Source: Oscillochloris sp. ZM17-4 (GTDB lineage: Bacteria > Chloroflexota > Chloroflexia > Chloroflexales > Chloroflexaceae). Taken from it: a stretch of DNA of 64,000 bases. Shown here piece after piece: positions 1 to 9,806 of the stretch (positions are counted from its first letter, which is position 1; every line of letters begins with the position of its first letter). The notes below the pieces were generated by a model. That model did not search any database. It was not told the DNA's origin and was given only the letters and a program-made list of their open reading frames with translations. The stretch covers positions 38,365 through 102,364 of the forward strand of contig NZ_JAIEWN010000006.1 in NCBI RefSeq assembly GCF_019599295.1, written 5' to 3'. Both the position numbers and the translations under genes were made by a program.

Positions 1-1106
1 CGGAAGGTGTCGGGCCGGGTGATGGCGGAGATCATCAGGTGGACGCCAGTCACCTCGCCGTAGTAGAACCCCGGGTGGGTGAGGACGCCGTGGTCGAGCA
101 GGTGAAGGGCGAGAGTCTCCTCGTCGTCCCACCCGTCGACGGACGGGAAGAGATAGTAGCCGCCATCGGGCGCGGCGGCGCGCAGCCGCGGGTGGCCCCT
201 CAGGGCGGCCAGAGCGTAGTCGAGGTTCTCGCGGACGCGCCCGGCCATCATCTCGACAAAGGGCATACCGCCGGCGAAGAGCTGCGGCAGCATGTGCTGG
301 GTCAGGCTGTTGGCGCCGAGGAAGGTGTCGTTGAGCAGCTCCAGGCGGGCGCCGTACCCGGCTGCCTCCCGGCTGAGCGCCGCCCATCCCAGCTTCATGT
401 CGGGCAGCGCGAAGATCTTCGAGATGCCGTTTAGCGTGAAGACCGGCAGCTCGGGGTGCAGGGCGGCCAGGGGCGGGGCCGGCGGCGCGGCGTAGTGGAA
501 GGGCGCGAAGACCTCGTCGCAGATGATCGGCAGCCCCAGGCGGCTCAGGGCCGCTACCGGCGCACTGACGATCGCCCCGGTGGGGTTGTGCGGCGAGATG
601 ATCAGCACGCCACGGGTGCGGCTGTCGGCGGCGGCCAGCAGCGACTCCCCATCGATCCGCCAGCCCTCAGACTCGACCATGTCGTAGGGGCGCAGCTCGA
701 TGTCGCGCATGGCGGCCAGGTACTCGAAGAGCGGGTAGGTGACGGCGGGTGCCAGCAGGTTGTCGCCGGGGTCGGCCAGCAGGGCGAAGAGCAGCCCGTA
801 TGCCTCGCTGGTGCTGGCGGTGATGAAGATGTCGTCGCCGACCAGGGCGAGGGGTGGGGTGCGGCCGGCGTAGTAGGCGGCGATGGCGGCGCGGGCGGCC
901 TGGCTGCCGCGCGGGTCGGGCGCGTAGCGCCGGGTCTCCCAGTAGCCCTCGGCGGCGGCGCGCAGCAGGGCGGGCGGGAAGAGCAGGCCCTGCTGGGTTG
1001 GGTTGCTGCTGGTCAGGTCGATGTAGCCGGCCCCGGCGGCGCGGGCCAGGCGGGCGATCTCCAGCGGGTTCGGGCTCAGGTCGAGGTCGTTGTAGCAGCC
1101 GGGCAT
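1..1106 (-). CDS. PLP-dependent aminotransferase, class I/II (partial, 3' end outside window)
   Basis: Reads leftwards and runs off the window edge, so the C-terminus is missing. The N-terminal part (about 368 residues) has the fold-type I layout: an SSNPTQQG motif near residue 35, a co-factor binding stretch containing ITASTSEAYG, ISPHNPTG, CDEVFAPF and the PLP-lysine region NGISKIFALPDMKLGW. The family transfers amino groups between amino and keto acids in the cytoplasm; the substrate cannot be told from this. The ATG at 1106 is preferred because AGGGA lies six bases upstream; an in-frame ATG at 1112 is too close to it. A GATTGCA heptamer array lies immediately upstream of the gene. Confidence 0.85.
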   Translation of the reverse strand, partial: MPGCYNDLDLSPNPLEIARLARAAGAGYIDLTSSNPTQQGLLFPPALLRAAAEGYWETRRYAPDPRGSQAARAAIAAYYAGRTPPLALVGDDIFITASTSEAYGLLFALLADPGDNLLAPAVTYPLFEYLAAMRDIELRPYDMVESEGWRIDGESLLAAADSRTRGVLIISPHNPTGAIVSAPVAALSRLGLPIICDEVFAPFHYAAPPAPPLAALHPELPVFTLNGISKIFALPDMKLGWAALSREAAGYGARLELLNDTFLGANSLTQHMLPQLFAGGMPFVEMMAGRVRENLDYALAALRGHPRLRAAAPDGGYYLFPSVDGWDDEETLALHLLDHGVLTHPGFYYGEVTGVHLMISAITRPDTF

Positions 1107-1117
1107 GACCATTCCCT

Positions 1118-1149
1118 GATTGCAGATTGCAGATTGCAGATTGCAGATT
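1118..1149. repeat. GATTGCA heptamer array (left arm; decayed right arm near 1267-1279)
   Basis: About four and a half tandem copies of GATTGCA between the divergent aminotransferase and the 1298 gene. A degenerate inverted copy (TGCAATCTGTAAT) lies about 120 bases away at 1267-1279. It belongs to the family that also sits inside cimA and bchH. Confidence 0.9.
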
Positions 1150-1208
1150 GGCGCTATTATCGCATATGCTTGCCGCCCAAGATGACAAACTTGGTACCAG
1201 ATGCCTAC

Positions 1209-1237
1209 TTGAAACTGTATGGCAAAGATCCTACAAT
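1209..1237 (+). promoter_or_regulatory. Sigma70-type promoter for the 1298 gene
   Basis: TTGAAA at 1209-1214, a 17-bp spacer, and TACAAT at 1232-1237. The position, about 60 bases before the start codon, fits a vegetative promoter for the membrane protein gene that follows. Confidence 0.55.
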
Positions 1238-1297
1238 AGGTAGTAGTACCAAGGCGAGTGGGGGCCTGCAATCTGTAATCACACCAGGGAGCCTGCC

Positions 1298-1861
1298 GTG
1301 CCCGACGTTCTTGACCTTGTGGACCATCGGCTGCTGGATGATAGCCCGCCCCGCCGGCTGCCCTTCTTCTTCCTGCCGAACCTGATCGGCGAGTACATGC
1401 TTGAGCGCCCGCCGAGCTTCTACCTCGACCCAGTCCTGATCTTCGGCCTAGCCGCCGCTGTGGTGCTACTCTTCCTCCACGTCGACCCGCTGATCTGGCT
1501 GATCCTGGGGCTCGTCCTGGGGCTGCGGGCGGTGGCCGCCTGCTGGAAGATCTACCGCGATGTGCGCGAGGACTATCTGCTGATGCGGCACGGCGTTGTC
1601 ACCAGCGCCCATGTGATGGGCGTGCGGGCCTGCCGCGACGCTGGCGGCGCGCCGTCGGGGGCCTATGTCGACTGCGTGATCCCGATCTCGCGGCGGCGCA
1701 CCTCGGTGGGCAGTGTCTGGATGCCCGACGCCGGCGAGGCCACGCGCATCGGCCAGGCCGGGCACCTGACGGTGATCTGCCTCGCCCGCTCCCCCGGCGC
1801 CTGGCGCCTGCGCGAGGGCGACGGCCCGCACCTGCGCTACGAGCCGACCGGCGGCGAGTGA
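1298..1861 (+). CDS. Hypothetical membrane protein, 187 aa
   Basis: GTG start preceded by AGGGA at good spacing. After a charged N-terminus of about 47 residues there are two adjacent hydrophobic segments (roughly residues 46-60 and 64-82), then a soluble C-terminal half of about 100 residues. That half starts with a basic linker (RDVREDYLLMRHG) and looks like a small beta-rich cytoplasmic or external domain. I do not recognise the family; the layout of two membrane spans followed by a beta domain resembles DUF3592-type proteins, but this is only an impression. It has its own likely promoter at 1209-1237 and is followed by a GGGGACA repeat array. Confidence 0.6.
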   Translation: MPDVLDLVDHRLLDDSPPRRLPFFFLPNLIGEYMLERPPSFYLDPVLIFGLAAAVVLLFLHVDPLIWLILGLVLGLRAVAACWKIYRDVREDYLLMRHGVVTSAHVMGVRACRDAGGAPSGAYVDCVIPISRRRTSVGSVWMPDAGEATRIGQAGHLTVICLARSPGAWRLREGDGPHLRYEPTGGE

Positions 1862-1866
1862 GCTAA

Positions 1867-1950
1867 GGGGACAGGGGACAGGGGACAGGGGGCAGGGGAC
1901 AGGCAGCGCGCATTAGTGAGTGCTGTAATCTGCCTATCCCCTGTCCCCTT
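1867..1950. repeat. GGGGACA heptamer palindrome
   Basis: About five direct heptamers (GGGGACA, one variant GGGGGCA) at 1867-1903 are followed about 30 bases later by inverted units (TGTCCCC) at 1930-1950. The array fills the gap between the 1298 gene and ridA and could fold as an imperfect hairpin. A TATAAT at 1960-1965 directly after it may be the -10 box for ridA. Confidence 0.85.
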
Positions 1951-2002
1951 GCCTGATGCTATAATGGCGCGTCCCCAACGCGATGTGAATGAAGGAGTAT
2001 GT

Positions 2003-2383
2003 ATGCAGCGCACTGTGATCAGCACCTCGGACGCGCCCGCCGCGATCGGCCCCTACTCGCAGGCCGTCCGGGTCGGCGACATGATCTTCCTCTCCGGCCA
2101 GCTCCCCATCGACCCTGCCAGCGGCGAGATCGTCGCTGGCGATATCGCCGCGATGACCCGCCAGATCTTCACGAATATCTCCGCCGTTCTCGCCGCCGCC
2201 GGCAGCTCTCTGGAGAAGGTCGCCAAGGTGACGGTTTTTCTGGCCGATATGGGCGACTTCATCCCGATGAACGCGGCCTACGCCGAGTTCTTCCCCGCCG
2301 CGCCGCCGGCCCGCTCGACGGTGCAGGTTGCCCGGCTCCCGAAGGACGCCCGCATCGAGATCGAGGTGGTGGCTCAGGCGTAG
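2003..2383 (+). CDS. ridA: RidA family enamine/imine deaminase
   Basis: 126 residues, the normal length for the YjgF/YER057c/UK114 family. It starts MQRTVISTSDAPAAIGPYSQAV and contains the expected FLSGQLPIDPASGE segment, the helix with TRQIFTNISAVLAAAG, and the C-terminal signature ARSTVQVARLPKDARIEIE, whose Arg binds the substrate carboxylate in characterised members. The family hydrolyses reactive 2-aminoacrylate and related enamines made by PLP enzymes, protecting among others branched-chain amino acid metabolism. That fits the nearby ilv/leu cluster, although it is not in that operon. The ATG at 2003 is chosen because GAAGGAG ends six bases upstream. Confidence 0.93.
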   Translation: MQRTVISTSDAPAAIGPYSQAVRVGDMIFLSGQLPIDPASGEIVAGDIAAMTRQIFTNISAVLAAAGSSLEKVAKVTVFLADMGDFIPMNAAYAEFFPAAPPARSTVQVARLPKDARIEIEVVAQA

Positions 2384-2390
2384 GGCAATC

Positions 2391-2413
2391 GCAGATTGCA
2401 GATTGCAGATTGC
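2391..2413. repeat. GATTGCA heptamer array, short
   Basis: About three tandem GATTGCA units directly after the ridA stop codon, without a clear inverted partner. This is the shortest member of the family in the window. Confidence 0.85.
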
Positions 2414-2476
2414 GCATCCTAACAAGCGCTCCCACGGTACATGCATTGGTGTGCCGATAGGTACGGGAGGCGGCGG

Positions 2477-3310
2477 ATGGATGCTCCGAAGGATGATCGA
2501 CGATCACGGCTGTGGCGGGCGGCGCGCTGGCTGGCGCTGATGCTGGCCTGTCTGCTGGCGGTGGCCTGGGCGCAGCGCCCCGACGGGCGGCTGCACGTCT
2601 ACTTTCTCGACACGCCCGGCGACGCGGTGCTGGTGCAGGCGCCGTCGGGCCGCTTCGCGCTGATCGATGGCGGGGGCGACCCGGCGCTGATGGCGACGAC
2701 CCTGGGCCGGCTGATGCCCTTCTGGCGGCGCGACATGGCTGCGGTGGCGCTGACCCGCGCCGACGGCGCGCATCTGCCGGGCCAGGTCGCCGCCCTGGCC
2801 CGTTACCGCCCCGATCTTGTGCTTGGCCCGCCGGGGATGCCCGCGGGCGGCGTGGCCGGCGAGTGGCTCCGGCTGGTGGGGGCGCAGGGCGCGCCGCTCC
2901 GCGCCCTGCGCCCCGGCGCGCGGATCGGCCTGGGCGGCGGGGCGACCCTGTCGGTGCTCGGGGTGTCGGCGGGCGAGGGGGGCGGCGCGGTGCTGCTGGT
3001 CGAGTACGGCGCGGCGCGGGTGCTCATCCACGGCGGCGGGCCGGATGGCGATGCGGCGGCTATGGCCGCCGCGGGCAAGCCCCTGGCCGCCATAGCCTAC
3101 CCCTGGCAGCGCGAGTTCGACACGCCCCTGCTGGCCGCCCTGCGCCCGCGCGCCGTCGCCTTCACCAGCGCCTACGAGGCCGCCGAGCCGGCCCTGCTCA
3201 GCTACGCCGAGCGCCGCCTGGTCAGCCCGGCCCTCTACCACGAGAAGAATGACGGCACGGTCGAGCTGATCAGCGATGGGAGAAGTGTCTGGTTTGCGAC
3301 GCAGCGCTAG
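2477..3310 (+). CDS. ComEC C-terminal-like metallo-beta-lactamase-fold protein, degenerate
   Basis: 277 residues. A single N-terminal membrane anchor or signal (about residues 15-32) leads into a domain starting LHVYFLDTPGDAVLVQAPSG and ALIDGGGDP, which matches the opening strands of the beta-lactamase domain found at the end of ComEC/Rec2 DNA-uptake proteins. The usual metal-binding HxHxDH segment is replaced by TRADGAHLPGQ, so metal-dependent hydrolysis is doubtful. The C-terminus (YHEKNDGTVELISDG) also resembles ComEC tails. The ATG at 2477 is preferred over an earlier one at 2441 because GGGAGG lies seven bases upstream. Role unknown; a non-catalytic relative is the cautious reading. Confidence 0.7.
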   Translation: MDAPKDDRRSRLWRAARWLALMLACLLAVAWAQRPDGRLHVYFLDTPGDAVLVQAPSGRFALIDGGGDPALMATTLGRLMPFWRRDMAAVALTRADGAHLPGQVAALARYRPDLVLGPPGMPAGGVAGEWLRLVGAQGAPLRALRPGARIGLGGGATLSVLGVSAGEGGGAVLLVEYGAARVLIHGGGPDGDAAAMAAAGKPLAAIAYPWQREFDTPLLAALRPRAVAFTSAYEAAEPALLSYAERRLVSPALYHEKNDGTVELISDGRSVWFATQR

Positions 3311-3387
3311 CGCCGCGTCGCAGACCGCATGAGCAAGACAGGTAGCGATCTCTGCGCATCTACATCATCATCGCCATTCTCGTCGGG

Positions 3388-4971
3388 GTGCTGATCGCCG
3401 CCGCTGTGGGCGCGCTGCTCTGGCGGCGCTTCTACCGGGACGACCCGGGGAACGCGGCGCGGCGGATCTTTAAGAACAGCGCCGTCACCTTCGGGCTGCG
3501 CGTGCTCGTCAAGGGCCTCGACACCATCGTGCTGCTGCTGCTCGTCGGCAGCTTCGGCCTGGCCGAGCTCGGCGCGTATAATGTCGCCGCGCTGCTGGTG
3601 GTCCAGTACCTCGCCACCTTCAGCGAGTTTGGCCTGGGCGTGCTGCTCACCCGTGAGGTGGCGCGCGAGCCGGGGGCCGCGCGCCGGCTCTTCGGCGTCA
3701 CGCTGACCCTGCGCCTGCTGCTGGTCGCCATCGCCGCCGCGCCGGTCGCGCTGCTGGTGGCGCTGGCCTACGGCGCGCTCAGCCGGCTCGGCCTGAGCGC
3801 GCCGCTCAGCGCCGAGGCGCAGGCGGTGAACTGGGTCCTCCTGCTCACGCTCATCCCGAGCGCCTACTCGGGGGCGGTGACGGCGCTGTACAACGCCGCC
3901 GAGCGCATGGAGGTGCCCGCCCTGATCGAGCTGATCACCGCGGTGATCAGCTTCCTGGCCCGGATCGGCGTCCTCGCCCTGGGGCTCGGCATCGTCGGCC
4001 TGGCCTGGGCCGCCGTCGGGGTCAGCTCGATCACGGCGCTGCTCTTTCTCGGCCTCCAGATGGGGGCTTTCTTCGCGCCCACGCTCAGCTGGGACCCGCC
4101 GGCGATGCGCGCCCTTGTGCCGCAGGCCTTCCCGCTGATGCTGAACAACCTGCTCAGCGCGGTCTTCTTCCGCTTCGACATGTTCATTGTGCGCGGCTTC
4201 AGCGGCGCGCGGGCCGACGCCCTGGTGCAGCAGTACACGCTGCCCTACCAGCTGCTCAACATCGCGCTGGTGCTGCCGCCCGCCGTCACCTTCGCGGTCT
4301 TCCCGCTGCTGGCCCGCCGGGCGGCCGGCGAACGATCTGCCATGGCCGACGCGCAGCGGCGCACGCTCCAGCTGCTGCTGCTGCTGGCCTTCCCGCTGGC
4401 GATGGGCATGTGTGTCCTATCGAGCGACCTGGTCTGGGTCTTCGCCCGCAGCAAGTTCGCCGAGTACCTGCCCTCGGTGACGGTGCTGGCGATCCTGGCC
4501 TGGTTCCTGCCGCTCTCCTTCGCGAACGGGCTGCTCCAGTACGTGCTGATCGCGGTCAACCGGCAGGCGGCGATCACGCGGGCCTTCGTGATCGGGGCGG
4601 CCGTCAACCTGGCGCTGAACCTGGCGGCGATACCGGCGGCCAGCCTGCTGCTCGACCGGCCCGAGTGGGGGCTCTACGCGGCGGCGGCGATCACGATCCT
4701 CTCCGAGCTGGTGCTCTACCTGGTCTTCCGCCCGCTGCTGGCGGGCGAGGGCCTGGCCCCCGGCGTGTCCCGGCTCTCCTGGCGGCCGCTGCTGGCCTCC
4801 CTGGCCATGGGCGCGGCCATGCTGGCGCTGCGCCTGCCGCTCGGCGCGCCCCTCGGCACCGCCCTGGCCATCCTGGCCGCCCCGCCGGTCTACGCCCTGG
4901 CGCTCTGGCTGCTGGGCGGGGTGGGGGCGGAGGAGCGGGCGCTGGCGATGAGAATTCTGGGGCGTAGGTAG
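3388..4971 (+). CDS. Polysaccharide/lipid flippase, MOP (Wzx/MurJ-like) superfamily
   Basis: 527 residues with about 13-14 hydrophobic helices in the pattern of oligosaccharide flippases. The typical opening (KNSAVTFGLRVLVKGLDT, then GSFGLAELGAYNVAALL) begins near residue 30 and AVFFRFDMFIVRGF lies in mid-protein. The family moves lipid-linked glycans or related lipids across the cytoplasmic membrane. The open frame continues upstream of the GTG at 3388 and encodes an extra hydrophobic stretch (IYIIIAILVG), and an ATG at 3329 lies in another frame, so the true start is uncertain. The last seven codons lie inside a perfect 60-bp palindrome. Confidence 0.8.
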   Translation: MLIAAAVGALLWRRFYRDDPGNAARRIFKNSAVTFGLRVLVKGLDTIVLLLLVGSFGLAELGAYNVAALLVVQYLATFSEFGLGVLLTREVAREPGAARRLFGVTLTLRLLLVAIAAAPVALLVALAYGALSRLGLSAPLSAEAQAVNWVLLLTLIPSAYSGAVTALYNAAERMEVPALIELITAVISFLARIGVLALGLGIVGLAWAAVGVSSITALLFLGLQMGAFFAPTLSWDPPAMRALVPQAFPLMLNNLLSAVFFRFDMFIVRGFSGARADALVQQYTLPYQLLNIALVLPPAVTFAVFPLLARRAAGERSAMADAQRRTLQLLLLLAFPLAMGMCVLSSDLVWVFARSKFAEYLPSVTVLAILAWFLPLSFANGLLQYVLIAVNRQAAITRAFVIGAAVNLALNLAAIPAASLLLDRPEWGLYAAAAITILSELVLYLVFRPLLAGEGLAPGVSRLSWRPLLASLAMGAAMLALRLPLGAPLGTALAILAAPPVYALALWLLGGVGAEERALAMRILGRR

Positions 4972-5010
4972 GGCGCATCGCGATGCGCCCTACCTACGCC
5001 CCAGAATTCT
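4951..5010. repeat. Perfect 60-bp palindrome over the flippase stop codon
   Basis: The left arm 4951-4980 is exactly the reverse complement of 4981-5010, with no loop (centre CATCG|CGATG). The left arm codes for the last residues and TAG stop of the flippase. It could act as a terminator hairpin but has no T-tract. Confidence 0.95.
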
Positions 5011-5014
5011 GATT

Positions 5015-5090
5015 CTGTGCATAGTGAGGGTGTAGGAGAGCTTCGCTCTCCCACACCCTCTCTGTGCACAGTGTTGTTGCTGGCAACAAC
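5015..5090. repeat. Two hairpins in the flippase-propeller intergenic gap
   Basis: 5015-5071 is a long imperfect hairpin with tip GAGAGC-TTC-GCTCTC (GCGAAGC on the other strand). 5073-5090 is a short hairpin GTTGTTGC/GCAACAAC. The rest of the gap up to 5289 shows only a possible -10 box (TATAGT at 5177-5182). Confidence 0.8.
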
Positions 5091-5289
5091 AATCCTGATA
5101 TTCCCCTCACACTCCCTTCAGATCCTCACGAGCGCCACACGATCCGCCCGTCATTCCCTGTCGCGTCCCCGCGCGCTATAGTGGTGGCACGATAGATGCA
5201 ACACACAGCGAGAACGGGTTGGAACGTACAGTTCTCTCTGATCGTCTGGATGTACGCAGCATACTATCACATATCAGAAGGAGGAGCGT

Positions 5290-7176
5290 ATGATGCTCGG
5301 AACACTTCGGCGGCGCGGCGGCGCGGTTGTCGCTGCGGTGATGCTCGGCGCCCTGGCCCTGACGGCGATCTCGGCCGGCGCGGCGCCCTTCGACGGCGCG
5401 CGCAACCAGTTCGCCGACGCGCGGTTCTCGACCGTCTGGGCGCGCACCGACGGCCAGGCCGTGCGCGGCGGGCGCAGCTGGTACTGGGGGCCCGGCCCCT
5501 GGTTCGACTACGCCGAGTTCTACCGCGAGAGCGAGAACGGCCTGCGCACCGTGCAGTACTTCGACAAGGCCCGCATGGAGCTCAACAACCCGGCCGACCG
5601 CTCCGGCCCCAGCCAGGGCGTCACCAACGGCCTGCTGGTGAAGGAGCTGGTGAGCGGGCGGGTGCAGCTCGCCAACAACCCCTACGACTACGACCAGCGC
5701 GAGCCGGCCGATGTGCCGGTGGCCGGCAACCCGCGCAGCGCCAACGATAGCGCGCCCGGCTACGGGGCCTTCGCCGGCGTGGCCACGATCGAGAACGGCT
5801 ACCGCGACCCGCAGCGGCTCGGCGAGACGGTGGCCACCACCCTCGACCGCAGCGGCAACCTGGGATTGAACCCTGCCCTGGCCCTGCCCGAGACGAAGAT
5901 CGTCCAGTACAACAGCGTCACCGGCCACAACATCCCGCAGGTTTTTTGGGACTTCATGAACCTGCGGGGAAAGATCGACACCGGCCGGGTGGAGAATGGC
6001 CCGGTGGTGGACTGGCTCTTCGCGATGGGCCTGCCGATCAGCGACGCCTACTGGACGCGGGCGCAGGTGGGCGGCGAGACCAAGGACGTGCTGGTGCAGC
6101 TCTTCGAGCGGCGCGTACTGACCTATGTGCCGACCAACCCGGCGGGCTACAAGGTGGAGATGGGCAACGTGGGCCAGCACTACTTCCAGTGGCGCTACCC
6201 GCACCTGGGCACGCCCTGGGCCTCGCCCGAGCCGAGCATGCCGCTGGTCTACGCCTCGGACATCGACACCGGCGGCAAGCACTGGGAGCTGTACACATCG
6301 AACAACGTCGGCGGCGGCGTGCGGATGACCAACAACGCCCAGGAGACGGTGGCCTTCTCGTGGCGGCGCAGCTGGGACCCGGCCCAGATCGCCCTGCTCG
6401 TGGACTCGCGGCGCAGCAACGCGCAGTTCCGCCAGATCTACGAGTTTGATGTGAACGCCTTCTACAGCGGCGACCATAGCGCAAACGCCAAGGTGCGCCG
6501 GCTGAGCTACAGCGACGGCACGCCGCCGCCGCCGAACGGCCCCTGGCCGGGCTACCTGCCCAACGGCACATCCAACGATTACAACGCCAGCTACTCGCCG
6601 GACGGCACCAAGATCGTCTTCGTGAGCGACCGGATGGGCGGTGGCGGGCAGGAGCTGTTCATCATGGGCGCGACCGCCAACGGCCCGGCCCAGCTGACCA
6701 GCCAGGGCTGTGTGAACGAGACGCCGACATGGTCGCCTGACGGCCGGCGGATCTACTGGGCGAGCAACTGCGACGGCGACTTCGACATCTACCGCGCCGA
6801 CATCGCCTACAACAACGATACGGCCTGGGGCGTGGACGCGCACCTGGTGAACACCGTCAACCTGACCAACAACCAGAGCGACGACCGCCTCGCGCGGGTG
6901 TCGCCGGACGGCAAGACGATCGCCTTCTCCGGCAACCGCGAGGGCAACTGGAACATCTACACGATCAACACGGAGAATGGCGGGGGCGAGCGCACGCTGA
7001 CGATCAGCCTCGCCAACGACGACGCGCCGACCTGGTCGCCCGACGGCGTGTGGCTGGCCTTCGCCAGCGACCGCGACGGCGACTACGAGATCTACACGAT
7101 GCGGTTTGACAGCAGCAACGTGACCCAGATCACCAACAACGCGGCGCAGGACCGCTGGCCGCTCTGGGCGCAGTAG
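5290..7176 (+). CDS. Secreted protein with TolB-like (PD40/WD40-like) propeller
   Basis: 628 residues. An N-terminal signal peptide (RRRGG, then a hydrophobic stretch to ISAGAA) predicts export. Residues about 35-340 form a domain rich in Trp, Tyr and Asn that I do not recognise; it includes MGNVGQHYFQWRYP, which I associate with secreted Chloroflexota proteins. Residues about 430-625 hold four PD40-type propeller strands with the repeated core SPDG...(I/L)xFxSDRxGxxxIY, for example YSPDGTKIVFVSD and WSPDGVWLAFASD. Such repeats occur in TolB and bind proteins or glycans; the function here is unknown. The first of two adjacent ATGs is used; AAGGAGGA lies five bases upstream. Confidence 0.8.
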   Translation: MMLGTLRRRGGAVVAAVMLGALALTAISAGAAPFDGARNQFADARFSTVWARTDGQAVRGGRSWYWGPGPWFDYAEFYRESENGLRTVQYFDKARMELNNPADRSGPSQGVTNGLLVKELVSGRVQLANNPYDYDQREPADVPVAGNPRSANDSAPGYGAFAGVATIENGYRDPQRLGETVATTLDRSGNLGLNPALALPETKIVQYNSVTGHNIPQVFWDFMNLRGKIDTGRVENGPVVDWLFAMGLPISDAYWTRAQVGGETKDVLVQLFERRVLTYVPTNPAGYKVEMGNVGQHYFQWRYPHLGTPWASPEPSMPLVYASDIDTGGKHWELYTSNNVGGGVRMTNNAQETVAFSWRRSWDPAQIALLVDSRRSNAQFRQIYEFDVNAFYSGDHSANAKVRRLSYSDGTPPPPNGPWPGYLPNGTSNDYNASYSPDGTKIVFVSDRMGGGGQELFIMGATANGPAQLTSQGCVNETPTWSPDGRRIYWASNCDGDFDIYRADIAYNNDTAWGVDAHLVNTVNLTNNQSDDRLARVSPDGKTIAFSGNREGNWNIYTINTENGGGERTLTISLANDDAPTWSPDGVWLAFASDRDGDYEIYTMRFDSSNVTQITNNAAQDRWPLWAQ

Positions 7177-7321
7177 GAAATAGGGAACAGGGGACAGGGG
7201 ACAGGGGACAGGGGACAGGGGACAGGGGACAGGTGGTCTCGCCTGGTGGTGTAGATAACGAACAGGGGACAAGTGGGCAGAGATGTTGCCCGCCTGTCCC
7301 CTGTTCGCTGTCCCCTGTCCC

Positions 7322-7323
<2 letters not shown>
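7176..7323. repeat. GGGGACA heptamer palindrome between convergent genes
   Basis: Direct GGGGACA units at about 7186-7232 face inverted TGTCCCC units at about 7293-7323, enclosing one more short inner pair. The array fills the whole gap between the propeller gene and eno, which converge here, and may serve as a bidirectional terminator. Confidence 0.9.
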
Positions 7324-8623
<1,300 letters not shown>

Positions 8624-8688
8624 TCAGCCCTATCAGTGGGCATCACCGCGTTAGCCTGTCATTGCCGGCTGTCGGCGCCCGCCAGTAT

Positions 8689-8730
8689 AGCATAGAACCC
8701 GCGCGCGCTTCGGCTCGCGGGTTCTATGCT
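8689..8730. terminator. Hairpin between uspA and eno
   Basis: A 15-bp perfect stem (8689-8703 with 8716-8730) and a GC-rich 12-base loop. It lies downstream of uspA and upstream of eno on the minus strand, so it may end the uspA transcript. There is no T-tract. Confidence 0.6.
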
Positions 8731-8771
8731 AGGTGGGGGGCGGGGAGGGTGAAACCCTCCCCGAAATCGTC

Positions 8772-9686
8772 TCACCCGTCAGGGTGGCTGGGGCGCAGGG
8801 CGAGCACCGGCAGCGCGCCGCCGCGGATGATCTTGTCGGCCACGCTGCCGAGGAGGGCGCTGGCCATGCCGCTGCGCCCACGGGTGGCCAGGGCGATCAG
8901 GTCGGCGCCGCGCCCCTCGGCGGCGGCGAGGATGGCCTGGGCCGGGCCGTCGGCGGCCTCGATGGCGGTGTGGGCGGGGTGCCCGCCGGCCAGGAGCTCC
9001 GCGGCCAGGCGGCTCAGGTAGAGCTCGGCCGTGTCGCGCTGCTCGGTGACGCTGCTCTCGTGGGGGCGATAGTCGATCGGGTTCCCCAGGATGTGGGCCG
9101 GGTGGCCCTCGATGATCCGCAGCAGCGTGATCTCGGCGCCGTCGTGCTCGGCCATCGCCACGGCGTGGGGCAAGATCTGCTCGGCCAGGGCCGAGCCGTC
9201 GAGCGGCACGATGATATGTCGGAAGGGCTGCGGCGTCGCGGCCTCGGGCGTGGGGCGTAGCAGCAGCATGGGCACGTGCAGGCTGCGCAGCAGCGCCTCG
9301 GCCACGCTGCCCAGCCAGAGCTGGGTGAACCCGCTGCGGCCGTGGGTGGTCATCACCAGCAGGTCGGCGCCGATCGCGTGGCAGTAGCTGGCGAGCCGGA
9401 AGGCCACCGGCCCCTCCAGGCGGGCGATGACCGGCTTGTGAAAGGTGCCGGCCACGCCGTCTGCCGTCCGGTGCAGATAGGCCAGCTCGTGGTCGACGGC
9501 GAGCGAGCGCAGCTCCTCGTCGATCACCGGGAGGCCCTCGATGCTGATCGGGGCGGTGGTGTATGGCGAGTGGACGTGGACGAGGTGGAGCGCGGCGGAG
9601 CTGCCCTGGGCGAGCCGGGCGGCGGCCGCGATGGCCTGCTCGCTGGTAGGCGAGCCGTCGAGGGGAACCATAATTGTCTGGAACAT
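8772..9686 (-). CDS. Tandem universal stress protein (two UspA domains)
   Basis: 304 residues made of two UspA domains (about 1-147 and 153-300). Each begins with the beta-strand signature (MFQTIMVPLDGSPTSEQA and FRHIIVPLDGSALAEQI) and each ends with the ATP-binding motif G-x2-G-x9-GS: THGRSGFTQLWLGS and TRGRSGMASALLGS. Both halves should therefore bind nucleotide. Family members help cells survive stress, but the exact activity is unknown. The start at 9686 has GGGAG upstream, and a TATACT at 9733-9738 on the minus strand may be its -10 box. Confidence 0.92.
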   Translation of the reverse strand: MFQTIMVPLDGSPTSEQAIAAAARLAQGSSAALHLVHVHSPYTTAPISIEGLPVIDEELRSLAVDHELAYLHRTADGVAGTFHKPVIARLEGPVAFRLASYCHAIGADLLVMTTHGRSGFTQLWLGSVAEALLRSLHVPMLLLRPTPEAATPQPFRHIIVPLDGSALAEQILPHAVAMAEHDGAEITLLRIIEGHPAHILGNPIDYRPHESSVTEQRDTAELYLSRLAAELLAGGHPAHTAIEAADGPAQAILAAAEGRGADLIALATRGRSGMASALLGSVADKIIRGGALPVLALRPSHPDG

Positions 9687-9806
9687 GGCTCAACTCCCTT
9701 GTTGTGTCAGTTCCGCGAAGGACACACTTTCAGTATACCCCGCCGCCGGCGATTCGCCGGTGTCGCCTTCTATCCGTCTGGTAATGAAGGTGCTACCCTG
9801 CGCCGC

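Noticed and set aside
5176-7272. 698-codon minus-strand frame opposite the propeller protein, and the + strand frame 7283-8563 opposite eno
   Set aside because: Low-complexity composition and antisense to genes with clear family motifs.
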